The notes: a model not told the origin generated them from the letters alone. Positions 32,018-41,798 are shown, counted from the stretch's first letter. The stretch: DNA of 64,000 nt from Sulfopaludibacter sp035606355 (GCA_035606355.1 DATNFO010000051.1:1-64000); one strand, 5' to 3'. Numbers and translations: made by a program.

Positions 32018-32902
32018 ATGAAAACCGTGTTGCTTTTCGCGTTCGCCGCCGCGGCGTTCGCTCAGAACCAGGCGATGGATATTCTCCACCGCACTGCCGA
32101 TACCTACAAAAAGCTCGGCCGGAGCGAAGTCCCCGTCACCGTGCAGACGCTGCAGAACGGCGGCGCCAAAGTATCTGAGCGCTCCGTTGCGAAGCCGCTC
32201 GCCTTCGACCAGATTGATCAGCATGTCACGCGCGCCACCATCGCCCGCGAAGAACGCTACATGGAGAATGGCAAACCGGTGGGTATCGTGATCGTTCAGG
32301 TGACGCGCGACGAGTGGCCGAAGGGCACGCTCCCCGGCGTTCAGTTCGCCATGTATCGCATCGACAAGGCGACAAATCGCGTCTACAAGGTGAGCACCTA
32401 CGCCAACGACACGACCGAGATTGCCTTTTACGGCAAGGCGCCTTCCGGCGTCACGCAGGCGGACGAACCGGTCAGCCTCGTCGGTATGGAAGCGCCCGAT
32501 TTTACGCTCGCCGATCCTTCGGGCAAGCCGGTGCATCTCCGTGACCTCCGCGGCAAAGTTGTGGTGGTCGATTTCTGGGCGACGTGGTGCGGTCCCTGCC
32601 GCGCGCTGATGCCGTCGATTCAGAAGATGCACGAGGAGCTGGCGTCCAAAGGTCTCGTCGTGCTGGGACTCGATGTCGGCGAAGATGCCGCCAAGGTGGA
32701 GAAGTTCGCCGCCGCGCAGCATTACACATTTCGTCTGCTGCTCGATGCCGAACCCGAAGTGACTGCCCGTTATTTCGTGCAGGCGTACCCGACCACCTTC
32801 GTGATCGGCCGCGATGGCCGGATAGCCTTGCACGACCTCGGCGGCAAACCGGACGAATTGAAATCCGCCGTTCTCAAAGCGTTGGATCGCTCTTCCGATT
32901 AG
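32018..32902 (+). CDS. Secreted TlpA-like thioredoxin-fold protein
   Basis: 294 residues: signal peptide ('TVLLFAFAAAAFAQ'), an N-terminal domain of the outer-membrane lipoprotein/DUF2092 kind ('AMDILHRTADTYKKLGRSEVPVTVQTL'), and a C-terminal TlpA/ResA domain with the redox motif WCGPC in 'VVDFWATWCGPCRALMPSI' and cis-Pro 'QAYPTTFVIG'. It probably reduces or isomerises disulfides outside the cytoplasm. AGGAGG lies 6 nt before ATG 32018, which is preferred over the longer frame that overlaps PPK2. Confidence 0.88.
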   Translation: MKTVLLFAFAAAAFAQNQAMDILHRTADTYKKLGRSEVPVTVQTLQNGGAKVSERSVAKPLAFDQIDQHVTRATIAREERYMENGKPVGIVIVQVTRDEWPKGTLPGVQFAMYRIDKATNRVYKVSTYANDTTEIAFYGKAPSGVTQADEPVSLVGMEAPDFTLADPSGKPVHLRDLRGKVVVVDFWATWCGPCRALMPSIQKMHEELASKGLVVLGLDVGEDAAKVEKFAAAQHYTFRLLLDAEPEVTARYFVQAYPTTFVIGRDGRIALHDLGGKPDELKSAVLKALDRSSD

Positions 32903-33676
32903 CTATTGCTTATCGAAGACGATCTTCATTTTTTCGTTAGTGGCTGACGCGCCGCCGATCTCGGTCAGAGTTTTGCCGTCGGCGGAGACAGTGTCGGAAT
33001 ACTTGTAGAAAGGCTTGCCGTCTTTCTTGATCACCAGGTCCATGGCGCGATCGGCGGACTTGGCCAGCGAGAGTGTCCAGCCCGGGCCCACCTCGGGTCC
33101 GGAGCACGGATAGTCCTTGCCGTCCACTTTCGTATCGCACTGCATTTTCATGTCGACCATCTTGAAGGTGAGAGCGTTCGCGCCGCTCGGCACAAACTCG
33201 AAGACGCTCGGAGCGCCGACGTTCACCTTTGCGGTTTTCCAGGTTCCTGGCAGTCCCGGGCCTCCGGAAACGCGTTGAAACACCGTCGTGTCATCGAACT
33301 TGTCGCCATTCGGTTTCGTGCCTTTGCTTTCGACGGTGAGCGTTTTGCCGTCCGCCAAAAGTTTCAAAGTATCTGACGCGAGCGGCTTTCCGTTCAGCGT
33401 CCAATCGGTCTGCCAGGTGTTTGCATCGACGGCCTTCCATGCGGCGACATCGCCGAACGGGTCGGGATATTGCTTCCCGTCCATCTTGAATTTGAAGCTC
33501 TGGCCGTCGAGTGTTGCTTCCATTTCGCCACCGGCGAGTTGTTTGTATGTGATCGTGGTCCCGGTGAGATTGCTTTTCGCCGGATTCATTTTCCAGGTGC
33601 CGGCGAATGGACTATCGGCAGCCACAAGGGCAGCCGAAAAAAATACCCCGAGGAGAATTACACGCGTCGTTGGCAT
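32903..33676 (-). CDS. Secreted lipocalin-like protein of unknown function
   Basis: About 257 residues with a signal peptide ('TRVILLGVFFSAALVAA'). The mature part begins 'SPFAGTWKMNPAKSNLTGT', a motif common to secreted acidobacterial and planctomycete proteins with a lipocalin-like beta-barrel, and the theme returns at 'PGLPGTWKTAKVNVG', which suggests a duplication. Two Cys ('MQCDTK', 'YPCSG') may pair. ATG 33676 is chosen since AAGGGG lies 8 nt upstream; GTG 33685 is in frame. It converges with the TlpA-like gene, with no gap. Confidence 0.72.
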   Translation of the reverse strand: MPTTRVILLGVFFSAALVAADSPFAGTWKMNPAKSNLTGTTITYKQLAGGEMEATLDGQSFKFKMDGKQYPDPFGDVAAWKAVDANTWQTDWTLNGKPLASDTLKLLADGKTLTVESKGTKPNGDKFDDTTVFQRVSGGPGLPGTWKTAKVNVGAPSVFEFVPSGANALTFKMVDMKMQCDTKVDGKDYPCSGPEVGPGWTLSLAKSADRAMDLVIKKDGKPFYKYSDTVSADGKTLTEIGGASATNEKMKIVFDKQ

Positions 33677-33747
33677 TGAGGTCACCCCTTTCGTCTCGGA
33701 ATTATACCCGACGGGGGGCAGGATTTATAGGGTGCAGATGAACTGCT

Positions 33748-34020
33748 CCGTCGCGCTTTGACGGTCGCTGCTCCGCCGCGCTTCCTCACGGGATTGTGAA
33801 GAAATCCGGCTGTGCTTCTCGTCGCGCTCCATTCGCCCTTCGATACACCGTTTACCGCTCCCTCACGGGGTTGTGAGAAAATCCGGCTGCCGTTCTCGTC
33901 GCACTCAATTCGCCTTTTGATGCACCTTTTACCGCTTCCTCACGGTCGCGGCTCCGTTAGCAGAATCAACTACATACGGAGCCGTGACCGTAAGGGAGCG
34001 GTAAACGGTGCCGGGGATAT
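33748..34020. repeat. Mosaic dispersed repeat, copy 3
   Basis: Two to three reverse-oriented units (each with CGTTTACCGCTCCCTCACGG or a close variant, and AAATCCGGCTG) are followed by the central palindrome (CGGCTCCGTTAGCAG ... TACGGAGCCGTGACCG, about 33948-33991) and the beginning of a forward unit ending GGTGCCGGGGAT. The repeat stops 3 nt before the stop codon of the TonB-dependent receptor and fills the gap to the upstream gene (33677-33747 has only the promoter region and start of that gene). Confidence 0.8.
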
Positions 34021-34023
34021 GCC

Positions 34024-37000
34024 CTAGAAGTATAGTTTCGCCGAAAGCTGAACTTTCCTCGATCCGCTCGCGACTGAATTGAAGATTCGCCCGAACGTCG
34101 CGCTCGTGATATCGGTCGTCGGACCATTGAACATTACCGAGTTCGTGAGGTTTGTGGCGTCGGCGCGGATTTCTACGCGGAAGCGCTCCGTGAACGCCAC
34201 CCGCTTCATCAGGGACGCGTCGAGCTCGAAGTAATGCGGTCCCAGGAATGCGTTGCGGCCGGTGTTGCCGAATTGTCCGGCTCCTGGCGCCGAGAACTGG
34301 GCTCGCTGGCTGCTGTTGAAATACCAGATCAGCCCGGTGCCGGGGTCGAGGAATGGCGTGCCTTCGCCGGTAGAGCAGCCGTTGCAATTTGCCGTGCTCT
34401 GCACCACGTTGCTGATGGTGTTGGTCCCGGCGAAGACGGTGAACGGGCGTCCGCTGGTGATGCGGCCGAGTCCGGTCACTTCCCAGCCGCCCGCGACCGC
34501 GTTGGCCAGCCGGCCGCCATGATTCATCCAGCGCTTGTCGCGGCCGAACGGCAGTTCCGCCACCAGATTCCCTTGCAGGGCATGGCGCCGGTCGAAATCG
34601 CTGGATGCGTAGTTCAGCTTGCGATTGTTGATGTCGAAGGGCGTGTCCGCGGCCGTCGAGGCACTGCCCGTGCCGACGACCGTCAGCGTCGGATCGAACG
34701 AGCGTGTATCCAGCGAGTGCGACCACGTGTATGCGACATCGAACATGATCCCGTTGCTGAAGCGGCGCTCCACCTGCACTTGCAGTGCGTTGTACGTGGA
34801 GAAATCGTTCGAATCCAGCACGTTTAATCCGCCGCTGTATTGCGGGTACGGGATGAAGAAGAACGGCTGGCCGGCCGAGAGCGCGGTGACCGATTGTCCG
34901 TTCTGCAGGCGCGTGGCGATGGCCGTCGCCAGGCCGGCCACGGAGTTCAGATTCAACTGAGATGCGTAGAGGCGGCGCACCATCTGCGATCCGTTTTCAC
35001 CGGCGTTCAGGCGCGTATCCGCCTTCAGCAGGTTGTCCATGAGAGCCGAATCTCCGCCCGCTTTCACAGTGTTGAATGCGTCCAGAAATCCGTTGTTGAA
35101 AATCTGATCCTGGTTGACGTTGTAGGCGCCCAGCAGGTGATATGCGCGGCGTCCGATATAGGTGGCCTGAAACACTGTGCTGCGTGCGATCTGCCGCTGG
35201 AAATCGAGGCTCCATTCGTGTGTTTCGGGCGTTTTCAGGTTCGGGTCGATGACTGTGTTCGACGCGGAAGAGAACGCCGCCGGCTGCGTGAGCGTCGAAG
35301 GGTTCGATGGCGGCACCAGCGCAGGCAGGTTGGCCAGACGTCCGCCGTTCTGTCCGAAATCGGTGTTGATCACCGCCGCCGCGCCGCCCGGCAGGTTCGG
35401 CAGAATAGTCGAGGCGATCACAAAGGTGTTGATGCGGTCATAGGCGATGCGATAGTTGCCGCGGATGGACGTTTTATCCGTACCGAACGGGTCCCACGCG
35501 AAACCGATCGACGGTCCGAGGTTGCCGAACTGATTCTTGAATAGGTCGCCAGGCGCCCATTTGATGGTGTTGCTGGCGGGGGCGCCGGCGACGATCGGCT
35601 GGCTCGGCACGGTGATGTTATTTCCCGGCGTGGTGGGGGACAGGCGAAGCTCCCAACGCAGGCCGATGTCGATCGTCAGGTTCCGTCGAGCCTTCCAGGT
35701 GTCCTGAGCGTAGAATTCGTATTCGGGGTAGCGCGTGTCGAAGTTGAAGAAGCCCTTGCCGAAGGTGCCGTTCTGATTGACGAAGCCCTGATCGATCTGC
35801 CCGACGCGGCCCAGCAGAAAGTTGATGTCCGACTGAAAGGCGGGCCGGTCGAAGGCGGTGTTGAGGTCCGTGGGAATGCCGAACGTCGTCGGGTCTACCG
35901 TATTGACCGACGTCGAAAAGTTGAGTTCCTCCGCCGCGTTGAGTCCGGCGACCGAGCCTCTCTGGTCCACCTCCCGCACACGCCGCAGATTGAATCCGAC
36001 CTTGAACGTGTGCGCGCCGCGCATGTAAGCCAGGTTGTCCACGAACTGCCAGGTGCTGACCTCGCGCTGGTTTCCGAAGTAATACTGCCACGTGGTGTCC
36101 ACGGGCGCCGTCGAGATGGAGACGTGGTCGAGCGACGACGGCTGTTGGAATAGCGCGCCGAAATTGTTGTTGCCGATTACGAATTCGTTGGTGACATGAG
36201 CGCTCGGCGTATAACGCCAGTTGAAGGCGATGTTGCGCGGCTCGCGCACCGTATTGACCTGGCACACGCCGCCGGGGAAGATCGGCTGGCCGCCGTTGAC
36301 GATGTCGCAGTTGCTATCGTCGCTGCCCCACGCGAAGCGGCCGTACAGCGTGTTTTTCGAGTTAATGATCTGGTCGACCTTGATGGTTTGGTCGTGCTGC
36401 CGTTCCATGGCAAGCGCGCTGAAAGTGTAGCCGGCCGTATTCAGGCCGTCGCCGCTGGAGAAGGCGTAGTTGTTGGGCAGCGGCTCATTTTTCACTTCCG
36501 TTTGAATTTGCGGATCGAGGCCGATATGCTGCGGATCGTTCTGCGCAACATTGTACGTGCCGATGTTCAGGCCGGGCAGCGGATTGCCGCTGGCGTCGAC
36601 GGACGCGTTGGCATTGCCGGCCGGCAGGTCGCGTCCGCCCTTCACATATCGCAGGATGCCCTGGCGGGCTGTAGGTGTGAACACGGTGCGGGTCACCAGG
36701 CTGCTGGTGCGCGCGCGCAGCGCCTGCACTTCGGCGAAGAAAAACGTGCGGTTCTTTTTGATAGGTCCACCAATTCCGCCGCCAAAAATATTCTGTTGAA
36801 GCTGCGCCTTGCCGAGGTTTTGCAGATTGTTCTGCCACTCGTTCGCGTTGAGCCGCGGAGTGCGATAGAACCAGAATCCATCGCCGTGGATCTCGTTGGT
36901 CCCCGAGCGTGTGACCATGGCGACCTGGCCGCCGCTGTTCCGGCCGTATTCGGCGGTGTTGTTGCCCGTGAGGACGCGGAACTCGTCGAGCATGTCGGGA

Positions 37001-37626
37001 TTCGGGCGGAAACTCGTGGTGTTGCTCCCGCCCTGGCTGGAATCATTAATATCGATGCCGTCGAGCGTGTAGTTCCAGGAGCGGTCGCGCGCGCCGTTGA
37101 CGTAGATACCGCCGCCTGTTGGCGCGCCCGAAACTACGCCGGGCTGGATCAACACCAGGTCAAGCGGGTTGCGGCCGCGCGAGCCGACGATCGGCAAATC
37201 GGCAACCGCGCGTTCCGGAAGCAGGTTGCCGAGATTGCCCGACGTGCTGGTCTGGACCGTTTCGGCGGAGGCTGAGACATTCACGGTATCGGTGACCGCG
37301 CCGACTTCAAGCTTTACATTGATCGTGGCGGGCTGGCCGATGGTAACAACGTTGTTGCGGCTTGCGAAGGCGCGGAAGCCGGTAGCGGTGACGTCCAGCT
37401 CGTATGTGCCTGGCTGCACCGCTTCAAAGGTGAAGGTACCGGCAGCCGAAGATTTGGTTTCGAAGCTGACGTCAGTGCCTTGGTTGACGAGTTTGACAGT
37501 TGCGTCGGGGACGGCGGCTCCGGAGGGATCGGAGACGGTGCCGAGAACGCGCGAAGTCGTGCCCTGGCCGAAAGCGGAGGCGCACAGGAACACGGATAGC
37601 GAAAGCAAGACCCAGTTACGAAGCAT
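34024..37626 (-). CDS. Oar-like TonB-dependent outer-membrane receptor
   Basis: 1200 residues. A signal peptide ('WVLLSLSVFLCASAFGQ') precedes a carboxypeptidase-regulatory-like domain ('VLGTVSDPSGAAVPDATVKLVNQG', to about residue 100), a plug domain ('NPLDLVLIQPGVVSG', 'YTLDGIDINDSS', 'EFRVLTGNNTAEYGRNSGGQ') and a long beta-barrel that ends in the aromatic 'SAKLYF' expected for an outer-membrane protein. This class is abundant in Solibacter-like genomes and is thought to import oligosaccharides or other large ligands. No sugar-degrading or SusD-like gene is next to it, so its ligand is unknown. Confidence 0.93.
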   Translation of the reverse strand: MLRNWVLLSLSVFLCASAFGQGTTSRVLGTVSDPSGAAVPDATVKLVNQGTDVSFETKSSAAGTFTFEAVQPGTYELDVTATGFRAFASRNNVVTIGQPATINVKLEVGAVTDTVNVSASAETVQTSTSGNLGNLLPERAVADLPIVGSRGRNPLDLVLIQPGVVSGAPTGGGIYVNGARDRSWNYTLDGIDINDSSQGGSNTTSFRPNPDMLDEFRVLTGNNTAEYGRNSGGQVAMVTRSGTNEIHGDGFWFYRTPRLNANEWQNNLQNLGKAQLQQNIFGGGIGGPIKKNRTFFFAEVQALRARTSSLVTRTVFTPTARQGILRYVKGGRDLPAGNANASVDASGNPLPGLNIGTYNVAQNDPQHIGLDPQIQTEVKNEPLPNNYAFSSGDGLNTAGYTFSALAMERQHDQTIKVDQIINSKNTLYGRFAWGSDDSNCDIVNGGQPIFPGGVCQVNTVREPRNIAFNWRYTPSAHVTNEFVIGNNNFGALFQQPSSLDHVSISTAPVDTTWQYYFGNQREVSTWQFVDNLAYMRGAHTFKVGFNLRRVREVDQRGSVAGLNAAEELNFSTSVNTVDPTTFGIPTDLNTAFDRPAFQSDINFLLGRVGQIDQGFVNQNGTFGKGFFNFDTRYPEYEFYAQDTWKARRNLTIDIGLRWELRLSPTTPGNNITVPSQPIVAGAPASNTIKWAPGDLFKNQFGNLGPSIGFAWDPFGTDKTSIRGNYRIAYDRINTFVIASTILPNLPGGAAAVINTDFGQNGGRLANLPALVPPSNPSTLTQPAAFSSASNTVIDPNLKTPETHEWSLDFQRQIARSTVFQATYIGRRAYHLLGAYNVNQDQIFNNGFLDAFNTVKAGGDSALMDNLLKADTRLNAGENGSQMVRRLYASQLNLNSVAGLATAIATRLQNGQSVTALSAGQPFFFIPYPQYSGGLNVLDSNDFSTYNALQVQVERRFSNGIMFDVAYTWSHSLDTRSFDPTLTVVGTGSASTAADTPFDINNRKLNYASSDFDRRHALQGNLVAELPFGRDKRWMNHGGRLANAVAGGWEVTGLGRITSGRPFTVFAGTNTISNVVQSTANCNGCSTGEGTPFLDPGTGLIWYFNSSQRAQFSAPGAGQFGNTGRNAFLGPHYFELDASLMKRVAFTERFRVEIRADATNLTNSVMFNGPTTDITSATFGRIFNSVASGSRKVQLSAKLYF

Positions 37627-37666
37627 GGCCGCAGTATATCATCGTCATATAATAGGGAAGAACCCT

Positions 37667-37894
37667 ATGCCAATTTACGAATACCGTTGCGACGATTGCG
37701 GAACCAAGTTCGAGAAACTGGTGCGGCGCGCTGCCGATACCGCGGAATTGGAATGCCCGTCCTGCAATCAAAAGCATCTGACGCAAGAGCTATCCACCTT
37801 CGCGGCTCACGCCAACGGAGGATCGAAGAGCGAAGCCATGCCGTCGTGTCCCAGCGGAAGGTGCAGCAACCCGGGCATGTGCGGCATGAACTAG
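37667..37894 (+). CDS. FmdB-family zinc ribbon protein
   Basis: 75 residues, starting 'MPIYEYRCDDCGTKFEKLVR' with a second Cys pair in 'LECPSCNQ', the FmdB/CxxC_SSSS zinc ribbon. The C-terminus adds further Cys ('CPSGRCSNPGMCGMN'), common in this family. Its role is not established; it may regulate transcription. A TATAAT box (37648-37653) ends 13 nt before the ATG. The region is divergent from the TonB-dependent receptor. Confidence 0.9.
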   Translation: MPIYEYRCDDCGTKFEKLVRRAADTAELECPSCNQKHLTQELSTFAAHANGGSKSEAMPSCPSGRCSNPGMCGMN

Positions 37895-37933
37895 GGTCGG
37901 GCCGCGCGGCGCGCGACTTCGACGAGGATATCG

Positions 37934-38854
37934 TTATTGGTGTTCATTCGCAGCAAGATTCGCTACGAAGCTCTTATCGATCGGCCAATAGCCGTACACC
38001 CTGTTCCCCTGCGAGCGAAAGGATCCCGAGGTTAGCACTCCGCTGAAATCGGCCGGGTTGGGGTGTTGATGCTCGGCTTCGATCATCCTCTTCAACAGAC
38101 CGGTGATTTTTGTCAATTGCAGGGACATCGCGATCGCGTCCTGCTCGCTCCGGCAGACCACATCGAGTTTGGCGGCCAACCCTTTTCCTTCCGGCTGAAA
38201 CGCCAGAAGAATCGTGTCCGCGCTATCGACGGTGTGCGCGAACGGCAATGTTCCATCCGGCAGGTTCTCTCCGGACTTGAGCGCCGATGGCGGAATCTGC
38301 AGCCAGACCGGCGCCTGTTGGTCCGCGCTGATGGTCCGTTCGGGACCGGAGGCCTTCATGCGCAGGGCTGCTCCGTCATCCGGGCTGACAGCCAGCGCCA
38401 TCACTCCGCTTTGGAGTTTGAAGAATGAGATCTTACGGTCGGGCGTGCTGCCTTGCATTTTGCAGAGTCCGTCCGCGCATCCGCCGCCTTGCGCCCGGGC
38501 GTAGGCTTCGAGGCTGTTCCAATCGAAGCGGCCTTTCAGCAGCATGTACTTGCCGCTCGCTCCGAAGGCCGCCAACGCCAGATCCAAATCCTGCTTATAG
38601 TTGAACTTCGTCTTTTGGACGAACGCCTGATACTCGGGGTCTTCTCCGACGCCTGCGCCGCCGAGGAGGTTCAGAATTCCGGCGTTGCGCAAAGCAGCGA
38701 AGTCGACGGAGAGGACAAGAGCGCCGCCCGCCGGCAATCGCCGCAGCAGGGCGCCCGGACTCGCCTGCCGGATTGAAAACGTTACCCAGGCCGCGATGAC
38801 GCAGGCGCCGAAGCCGGCTAGTATCACCAGCACCTTGCGCAAATTTACGGTCAC
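37934..38854 (-). CDS. Membrane-anchored protein of unknown function
   Basis: 306 residues. One N-terminal membrane helix ('VLVILAGFGACVIAAWVTF') is followed by a soluble part that begins 'LRRLPAGGALVLSVDFAALRNAGIL' and contains two close Cys ('GGGCADGLCKMQG'). No known domain is recognised. Similar proteins with a 'LPA...V.VDFAALR' start occur widely in Acidobacteria without assigned function (from general knowledge). It lies 10 nt downstream of the DAHP synthase gene and is probably in its operon. Confidence 0.72.
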   Translation of the reverse strand: MTVNLRKVLVILAGFGACVIAAWVTFSIRQASPGALLRRLPAGGALVLSVDFAALRNAGILNLLGGAGVGEDPEYQAFVQKTKFNYKQDLDLALAAFGASGKYMLLKGRFDWNSLEAYARAQGGGCADGLCKMQGSTPDRKISFFKLQSGVMALAVSPDDGAALRMKASGPERTISADQQAPVWLQIPPSALKSGENLPDGTLPFAHTVDSADTILLAFQPEGKGLAAKLDVVCRSEQDAIAMSLQLTKITGLLKRMIEAEHQHPNPADFSGVLTSGSFRSQGNRVYGYWPIDKSFVANLAANEHQ

Positions 38855-38864
38855 GAAGGCAGTA

Positions 38865-39905
38865 TCACACAGCCAGCGCGGCTTCGGCCATCCGCGTCTG
38901 CTTCCACAGCTTGATGTAAGGCTGCAGATCGCTCATCATCTGCCGGAAGCCGGCCAGCGTCAGCGATTGCGCGCCGTCGCTGACGGCCTTTTCGGGGCAC
39001 GGATGCACCTCCACGATGATTCCATCGGCCCCCACCGCGACTCCGGCCTTCGCCAGCGGCGGAACCAGGCTGCGCTTGCCGGTAGCATGGCTCGGATCGA
39101 GAATTACGGGCAGATGCGTGAGTTCGTTCAGCACCGGCACCGCGGCAATGTCGCAGGTGTTGCGTGTCGCTGTTTCAAATGTGCGGATCCCGCGTTCACA
39201 CAGCAGCACGTTGGGGTTGCCATGCGCCACTACGTATTCGGCGCTCATCAGCAGTTCCTTGATGGTCGAACTCATGCCGCGTTTGAGCAGCACCGGGCGT
39301 CCGCAGGAGCCCAGCGATTTGAGCAGCGCGAAATTTTGCATGTTGCGCGCACCCACTTGCATGCAGTCGGCATACTCGGCCACGAGTTCCACGTCGCGGT
39401 CGCTCATGATTTCGGTAATGATCGCCAGGCCGGTAGCTTCCTTCGCCTTGCGCAGGAGTTTCAGCCCCTCGCGCTCCATGCCCTGGAAATCGTATGGCGA
39501 CGTGCGGGGCTTGAATGCTCCTCCGCGAAGCACTTTTGCGCCTGCCGCGGCGACGGCCTCAGCCGTCTCCATAATCTGGGCTTCGCTTTCCACCGAGCAG
39601 GGGCCCGCCATCACCACAAACTCATCGCCGCCGACCTCCAGACCGTTGACTTTGATGGCCGAGTGGTCCGGCTTGAACTCGCGGCTGACGAATTTGTAGG
39701 GCGCCGAGATGCGGACCGCGCTTTCCACGCCGGGCGTCGCTTCGAGCGACTCCAGGCACGCCGTGACGTCGCCGACTCCGACGACTCCGATAACGACGCG
39801 CGCTTCTCCTTCAATCGAGTGGACCTTGTACCCGAACTCGCGGATGCGCTCGCAAACGTGGTCGATTTCCGCCCGGGTGGCATGAGGACGCATGGAAATA
39901 ATCAT
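38865..39905 (-). CDS. aroF: 3-deoxy-7-phosphoheptulonate synthase (DAHP synthase, type I-beta)
   Basis: 346 residues: an N-terminal ferredoxin-like regulatory domain of about 70 residues ('MIISMRPHATRAEIDHVCERI') and the catalytic barrel with 'FVVMAGPCSVESEAQIMETA', 'GGAFKPRTSPYDFQG', 'LLKRGMSSTIKELLMSAEY' and 'LPVILDPSHATGKRS'. It performs the first step of the shikimate pathway, joining phosphoenolpyruvate and erythrose-4-phosphate. The ferredoxin-like extension in this subtype mediates feedback inhibition by aromatic amino acids. No other shikimate gene is nearby. Confidence 0.95.
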   Translation of the reverse strand: MIISMRPHATRAEIDHVCERIREFGYKVHSIEGEARVVIGVVGVGDVTACLESLEATPGVESAVRISAPYKFVSREFKPDHSAIKVNGLEVGGDEFVVMAGPCSVESEAQIMETAEAVAAAGAKVLRGGAFKPRTSPYDFQGMEREGLKLLRKAKEATGLAIITEIMSDRDVELVAEYADCMQVGARNMQNFALLKSLGSCGRPVLLKRGMSSTIKELLMSAEYVVAHGNPNVLLCERGIRTFETATRNTCDIAAVPVLNELTHLPVILDPSHATGKRSLVPPLAKAGVAVGADGIIVEVHPCPEKAVSDGAQSLTLAGFRQMMSDLQPYIKLWKQTRMAEAALAV

Positions 39906-40001
39906 AAACGTCCAGTATACACTGCTGGCTCTGGCAGAGTCCAGCTATGTGCTTTTAAATTATGCAGTTGATAGCAGCACTACGCAGTTGTGTACATCAG
40001 C

Positions 40002-40937
40002 TCAGTGAGTAACCTCTATAGGCGTAGAACGCGGACCCTCGCGGCCGGAGGCGTCCACAGCGGAAACGGCATAATGGAACGTCTTGCCGGGTTGCGCCGT
40101 GCGATCTGAATACGTGGGGATACCCCCCGTTTCACCGATCCTCGTGAATTCGGAATTGGCTTCGTTCCGATAAATTCGGTAAGCGGTAATGTCGGGACCC
40201 GCCGTGTCCCAGGTGAGCTCGACGGAGTTCGCGGCGTTCACGACGTGCAGACCCGTCACTGCGGGCGGGGGTGGCGGTTCCGGCGTGATGTGCGCGGCGC
40301 CGGAAAGGTCGCTCTCGGCGAAGCGACCCTCGGAGATGGGTTGTAGCGATTGCACGACGTACGAGTAGGGTGTGCCGAGAACGGTCCCGGTATCCAGGTA
40401 CTCGGGCGTGGTCAGGTCAGGCGCAACGACGGCGTACGGATCGTCGTTCGCCCGGCGCAGGAGGCGGAAGTGCGGTCCTGCCGCTCTCCACGTGAGGCGA
40501 ACTCCGCCATTGGCGGGAACGGCGACCAGCCCGGTCGGCGCCGGCAGCGGCGGCACAACCGGCAGTGTCACAGCGGGCGACCAATCGCCGGCCTTTCCGT
40601 TCGCGCCGAGGGCTCGTGCGGAAATGGCGGCTTCCTCGCCGGTGAAAGGGGCGGACGGAATTTCGTAGCTCGCCAGCGTTCCGGGTTTCAGTTCGCGCGC
40701 AGGTTGTTGCGTCGCTCCGGCCTTCAATTCCACCCTCAGCGGCTCGCGAATCGGGTTGTTTTCAGTCGTGCGAGCCGGAACTGTGAAGTGCACGAAGATG
40801 GTCCCGCCTCGCTGTAGCGCTGCGACGTCCGCGACCCGCATAGGAATGTTGGCAAGTGGCGCAATCGGGCCGCTCACGTAGCCGCAGCCGCACATCAGCG
40901 CCGCTGCTGCCGCGATGGCGGCGGGGAGCTTTTGCAT
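40002..40937 (-). CDS. Fibronectin type III-containing secreted protein, possible lipoprotein
   Basis: 311 residues from ATG 40937. The N-terminus ('QKLPAAIAAAAALMCGCGY') is a signal peptide with a Cys that could be lipidated, though the lipobox is not canonical. Two fibronectin type III repeats follow: 'PAPTGLVAVPANGGVRLTWRAAG' and 'PAVTGLHVVNAANSVELTWDTAGPDITAYRIYRN', the second ending 'HYAVSAVDASGREGP'. It is probably attached to the cell surface and may bind polymer or protein. The first ~120 residues have no clear domain. It is divergent from the TIGR03067 gene. Confidence 0.8.
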   Translation of the reverse strand: MQKLPAAIAAAAALMCGCGYVSGPIAPLANIPMRVADVAALQRGGTIFVHFTVPARTTENNPIREPLRVELKAGATQQPARELKPGTLASYEIPSAPFTGEEAAISARALGANGKAGDWSPAVTLPVVPPLPAPTGLVAVPANGGVRLTWRAAGPHFRLLRRANDDPYAVVAPDLTTPEYLDTGTVLGTPYSYVVQSLQPISEGRFAESDLSGAAHITPEPPPPPAVTGLHVVNAANSVELTWDTAGPDITAYRIYRNEANSEFTRIGETGGIPTYSDRTAQPGKTFHYAVSAVDASGREGPRSTPIEVTH

Positions 40938-40989
40938 GAAACCACAGTGTAGCGGAATCGCGTATAATCGCGCCAAAGGAGTGCGCGCC

Positions 40990-41778
40990 ATGAGTGACGA
41001 TTTGCAGCGTCTGCAAGGTGTGTGGACGGTGAGTTCTCTGGAGATGGATGCGCGGAAGGTCCCCGAAGCGATGCTCGCCGAAGCACGCATCGAAGTGAGC
41101 GGCGACCGCTTCAGCAGCACCGGAATGGGAGCGGCCTATGAAGGCACGCTGCACCTGAAGCCCGAAGCGAAGCCACGGCAGCTCGATATGGTGTTCACGT
41201 CGGGTCCGGAGAAAGGCAACACGAACCTCTGCATTTACGATCTGAAAGGCGAGGTCTGGAAACTGTGCATCGCTACGCGCGGTTCGGAGCGGCCGGCGAA
41301 GTTTGCCGCGCCGGTCGGGTCGGGAATCGCGGTGGAGACGCTACGGCGAGCCGCGGCCGGTCAGGCTGCAACTCCGGCGGCGAAAGCGGCCGCGGCAGAC
41401 GGGAGCAGAGGAGGCGGTTCTGCGACGGAGATCGAGGGCGATTGGGCGATGGTGTCCCTGGTGCAGGATGGCAAGCCGCTAGACCCTTCCATGGTGAAAT
41501 GGGTCAGTCGTACGATGCATCGTTCGCGGGCCACGGTCACGGCGGGTCCGAACACGATGCTGAATGCGGAGTTCACCTGCGATCCCGCCGCGAACCCGAA
41601 GACGATCGACTACACGTTGCTCGCCGGCGCAAACAAGGGACAGAAACAACTCGGCATCTATGAATTAGATGGCGATGTGCTCAGTATCTGCATGGCTGCG
41701 CCGGGTAAAGCCCGGCCAACGGAGTACAGCTCTTCAAACGGCGATGGCGCCACTTACTCCGTCTGGCGGCGTAAGTGA
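40990..41778 (+). CDS. TIGR03067 domain protein (two copies)
   Basis: 262 residues. Two related modules: the first starts 'DDLQRLQGVWTVSSLEMDARKV', the second 'TEIEGDWAMVSLVQDGKPLD'. Both contain the family's 'PKTIDYTLLAG...K..L.IYELDGDVLSICMA' region, in the first as 'DMVFTSGPEKGNTNLCIYDLKGEVWKLCIA'. An Ala/Gly-rich linker at about residue 135-155 separates them. There is no signal peptide. The family is common in Planctomycetes and Acidobacteria with unknown function. TATAAT (40963-40968) and AAGGAG sit in front of ATG 40990. Confidence 0.85.
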   Translation: MSDDLQRLQGVWTVSSLEMDARKVPEAMLAEARIEVSGDRFSSTGMGAAYEGTLHLKPEAKPRQLDMVFTSGPEKGNTNLCIYDLKGEVWKLCIATRGSERPAKFAAPVGSGIAVETLRRAAAGQAATPAAKAAAADGSRGGGSATEIEGDWAMVSLVQDGKPLDPSMVKWVSRTMHRSRATVTAGPNTMLNAEFTCDPAANPKTIDYTLLAGANKGQKQLGIYELDGDVLSICMAAPGKARPTEYSSSNGDGATYSVWRRK

Positions 41779-41798
41779 CGCCATCTCCTGACCGGTCG

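Noticed and set aside
39906..40001. Possible tRNA or small RNA between aroF and the fibronectin-domain gene
   Set aside because: No cloverleaf, T-loop (GGTTCGAATCC-like) sequence or promoter/terminator pair was found.
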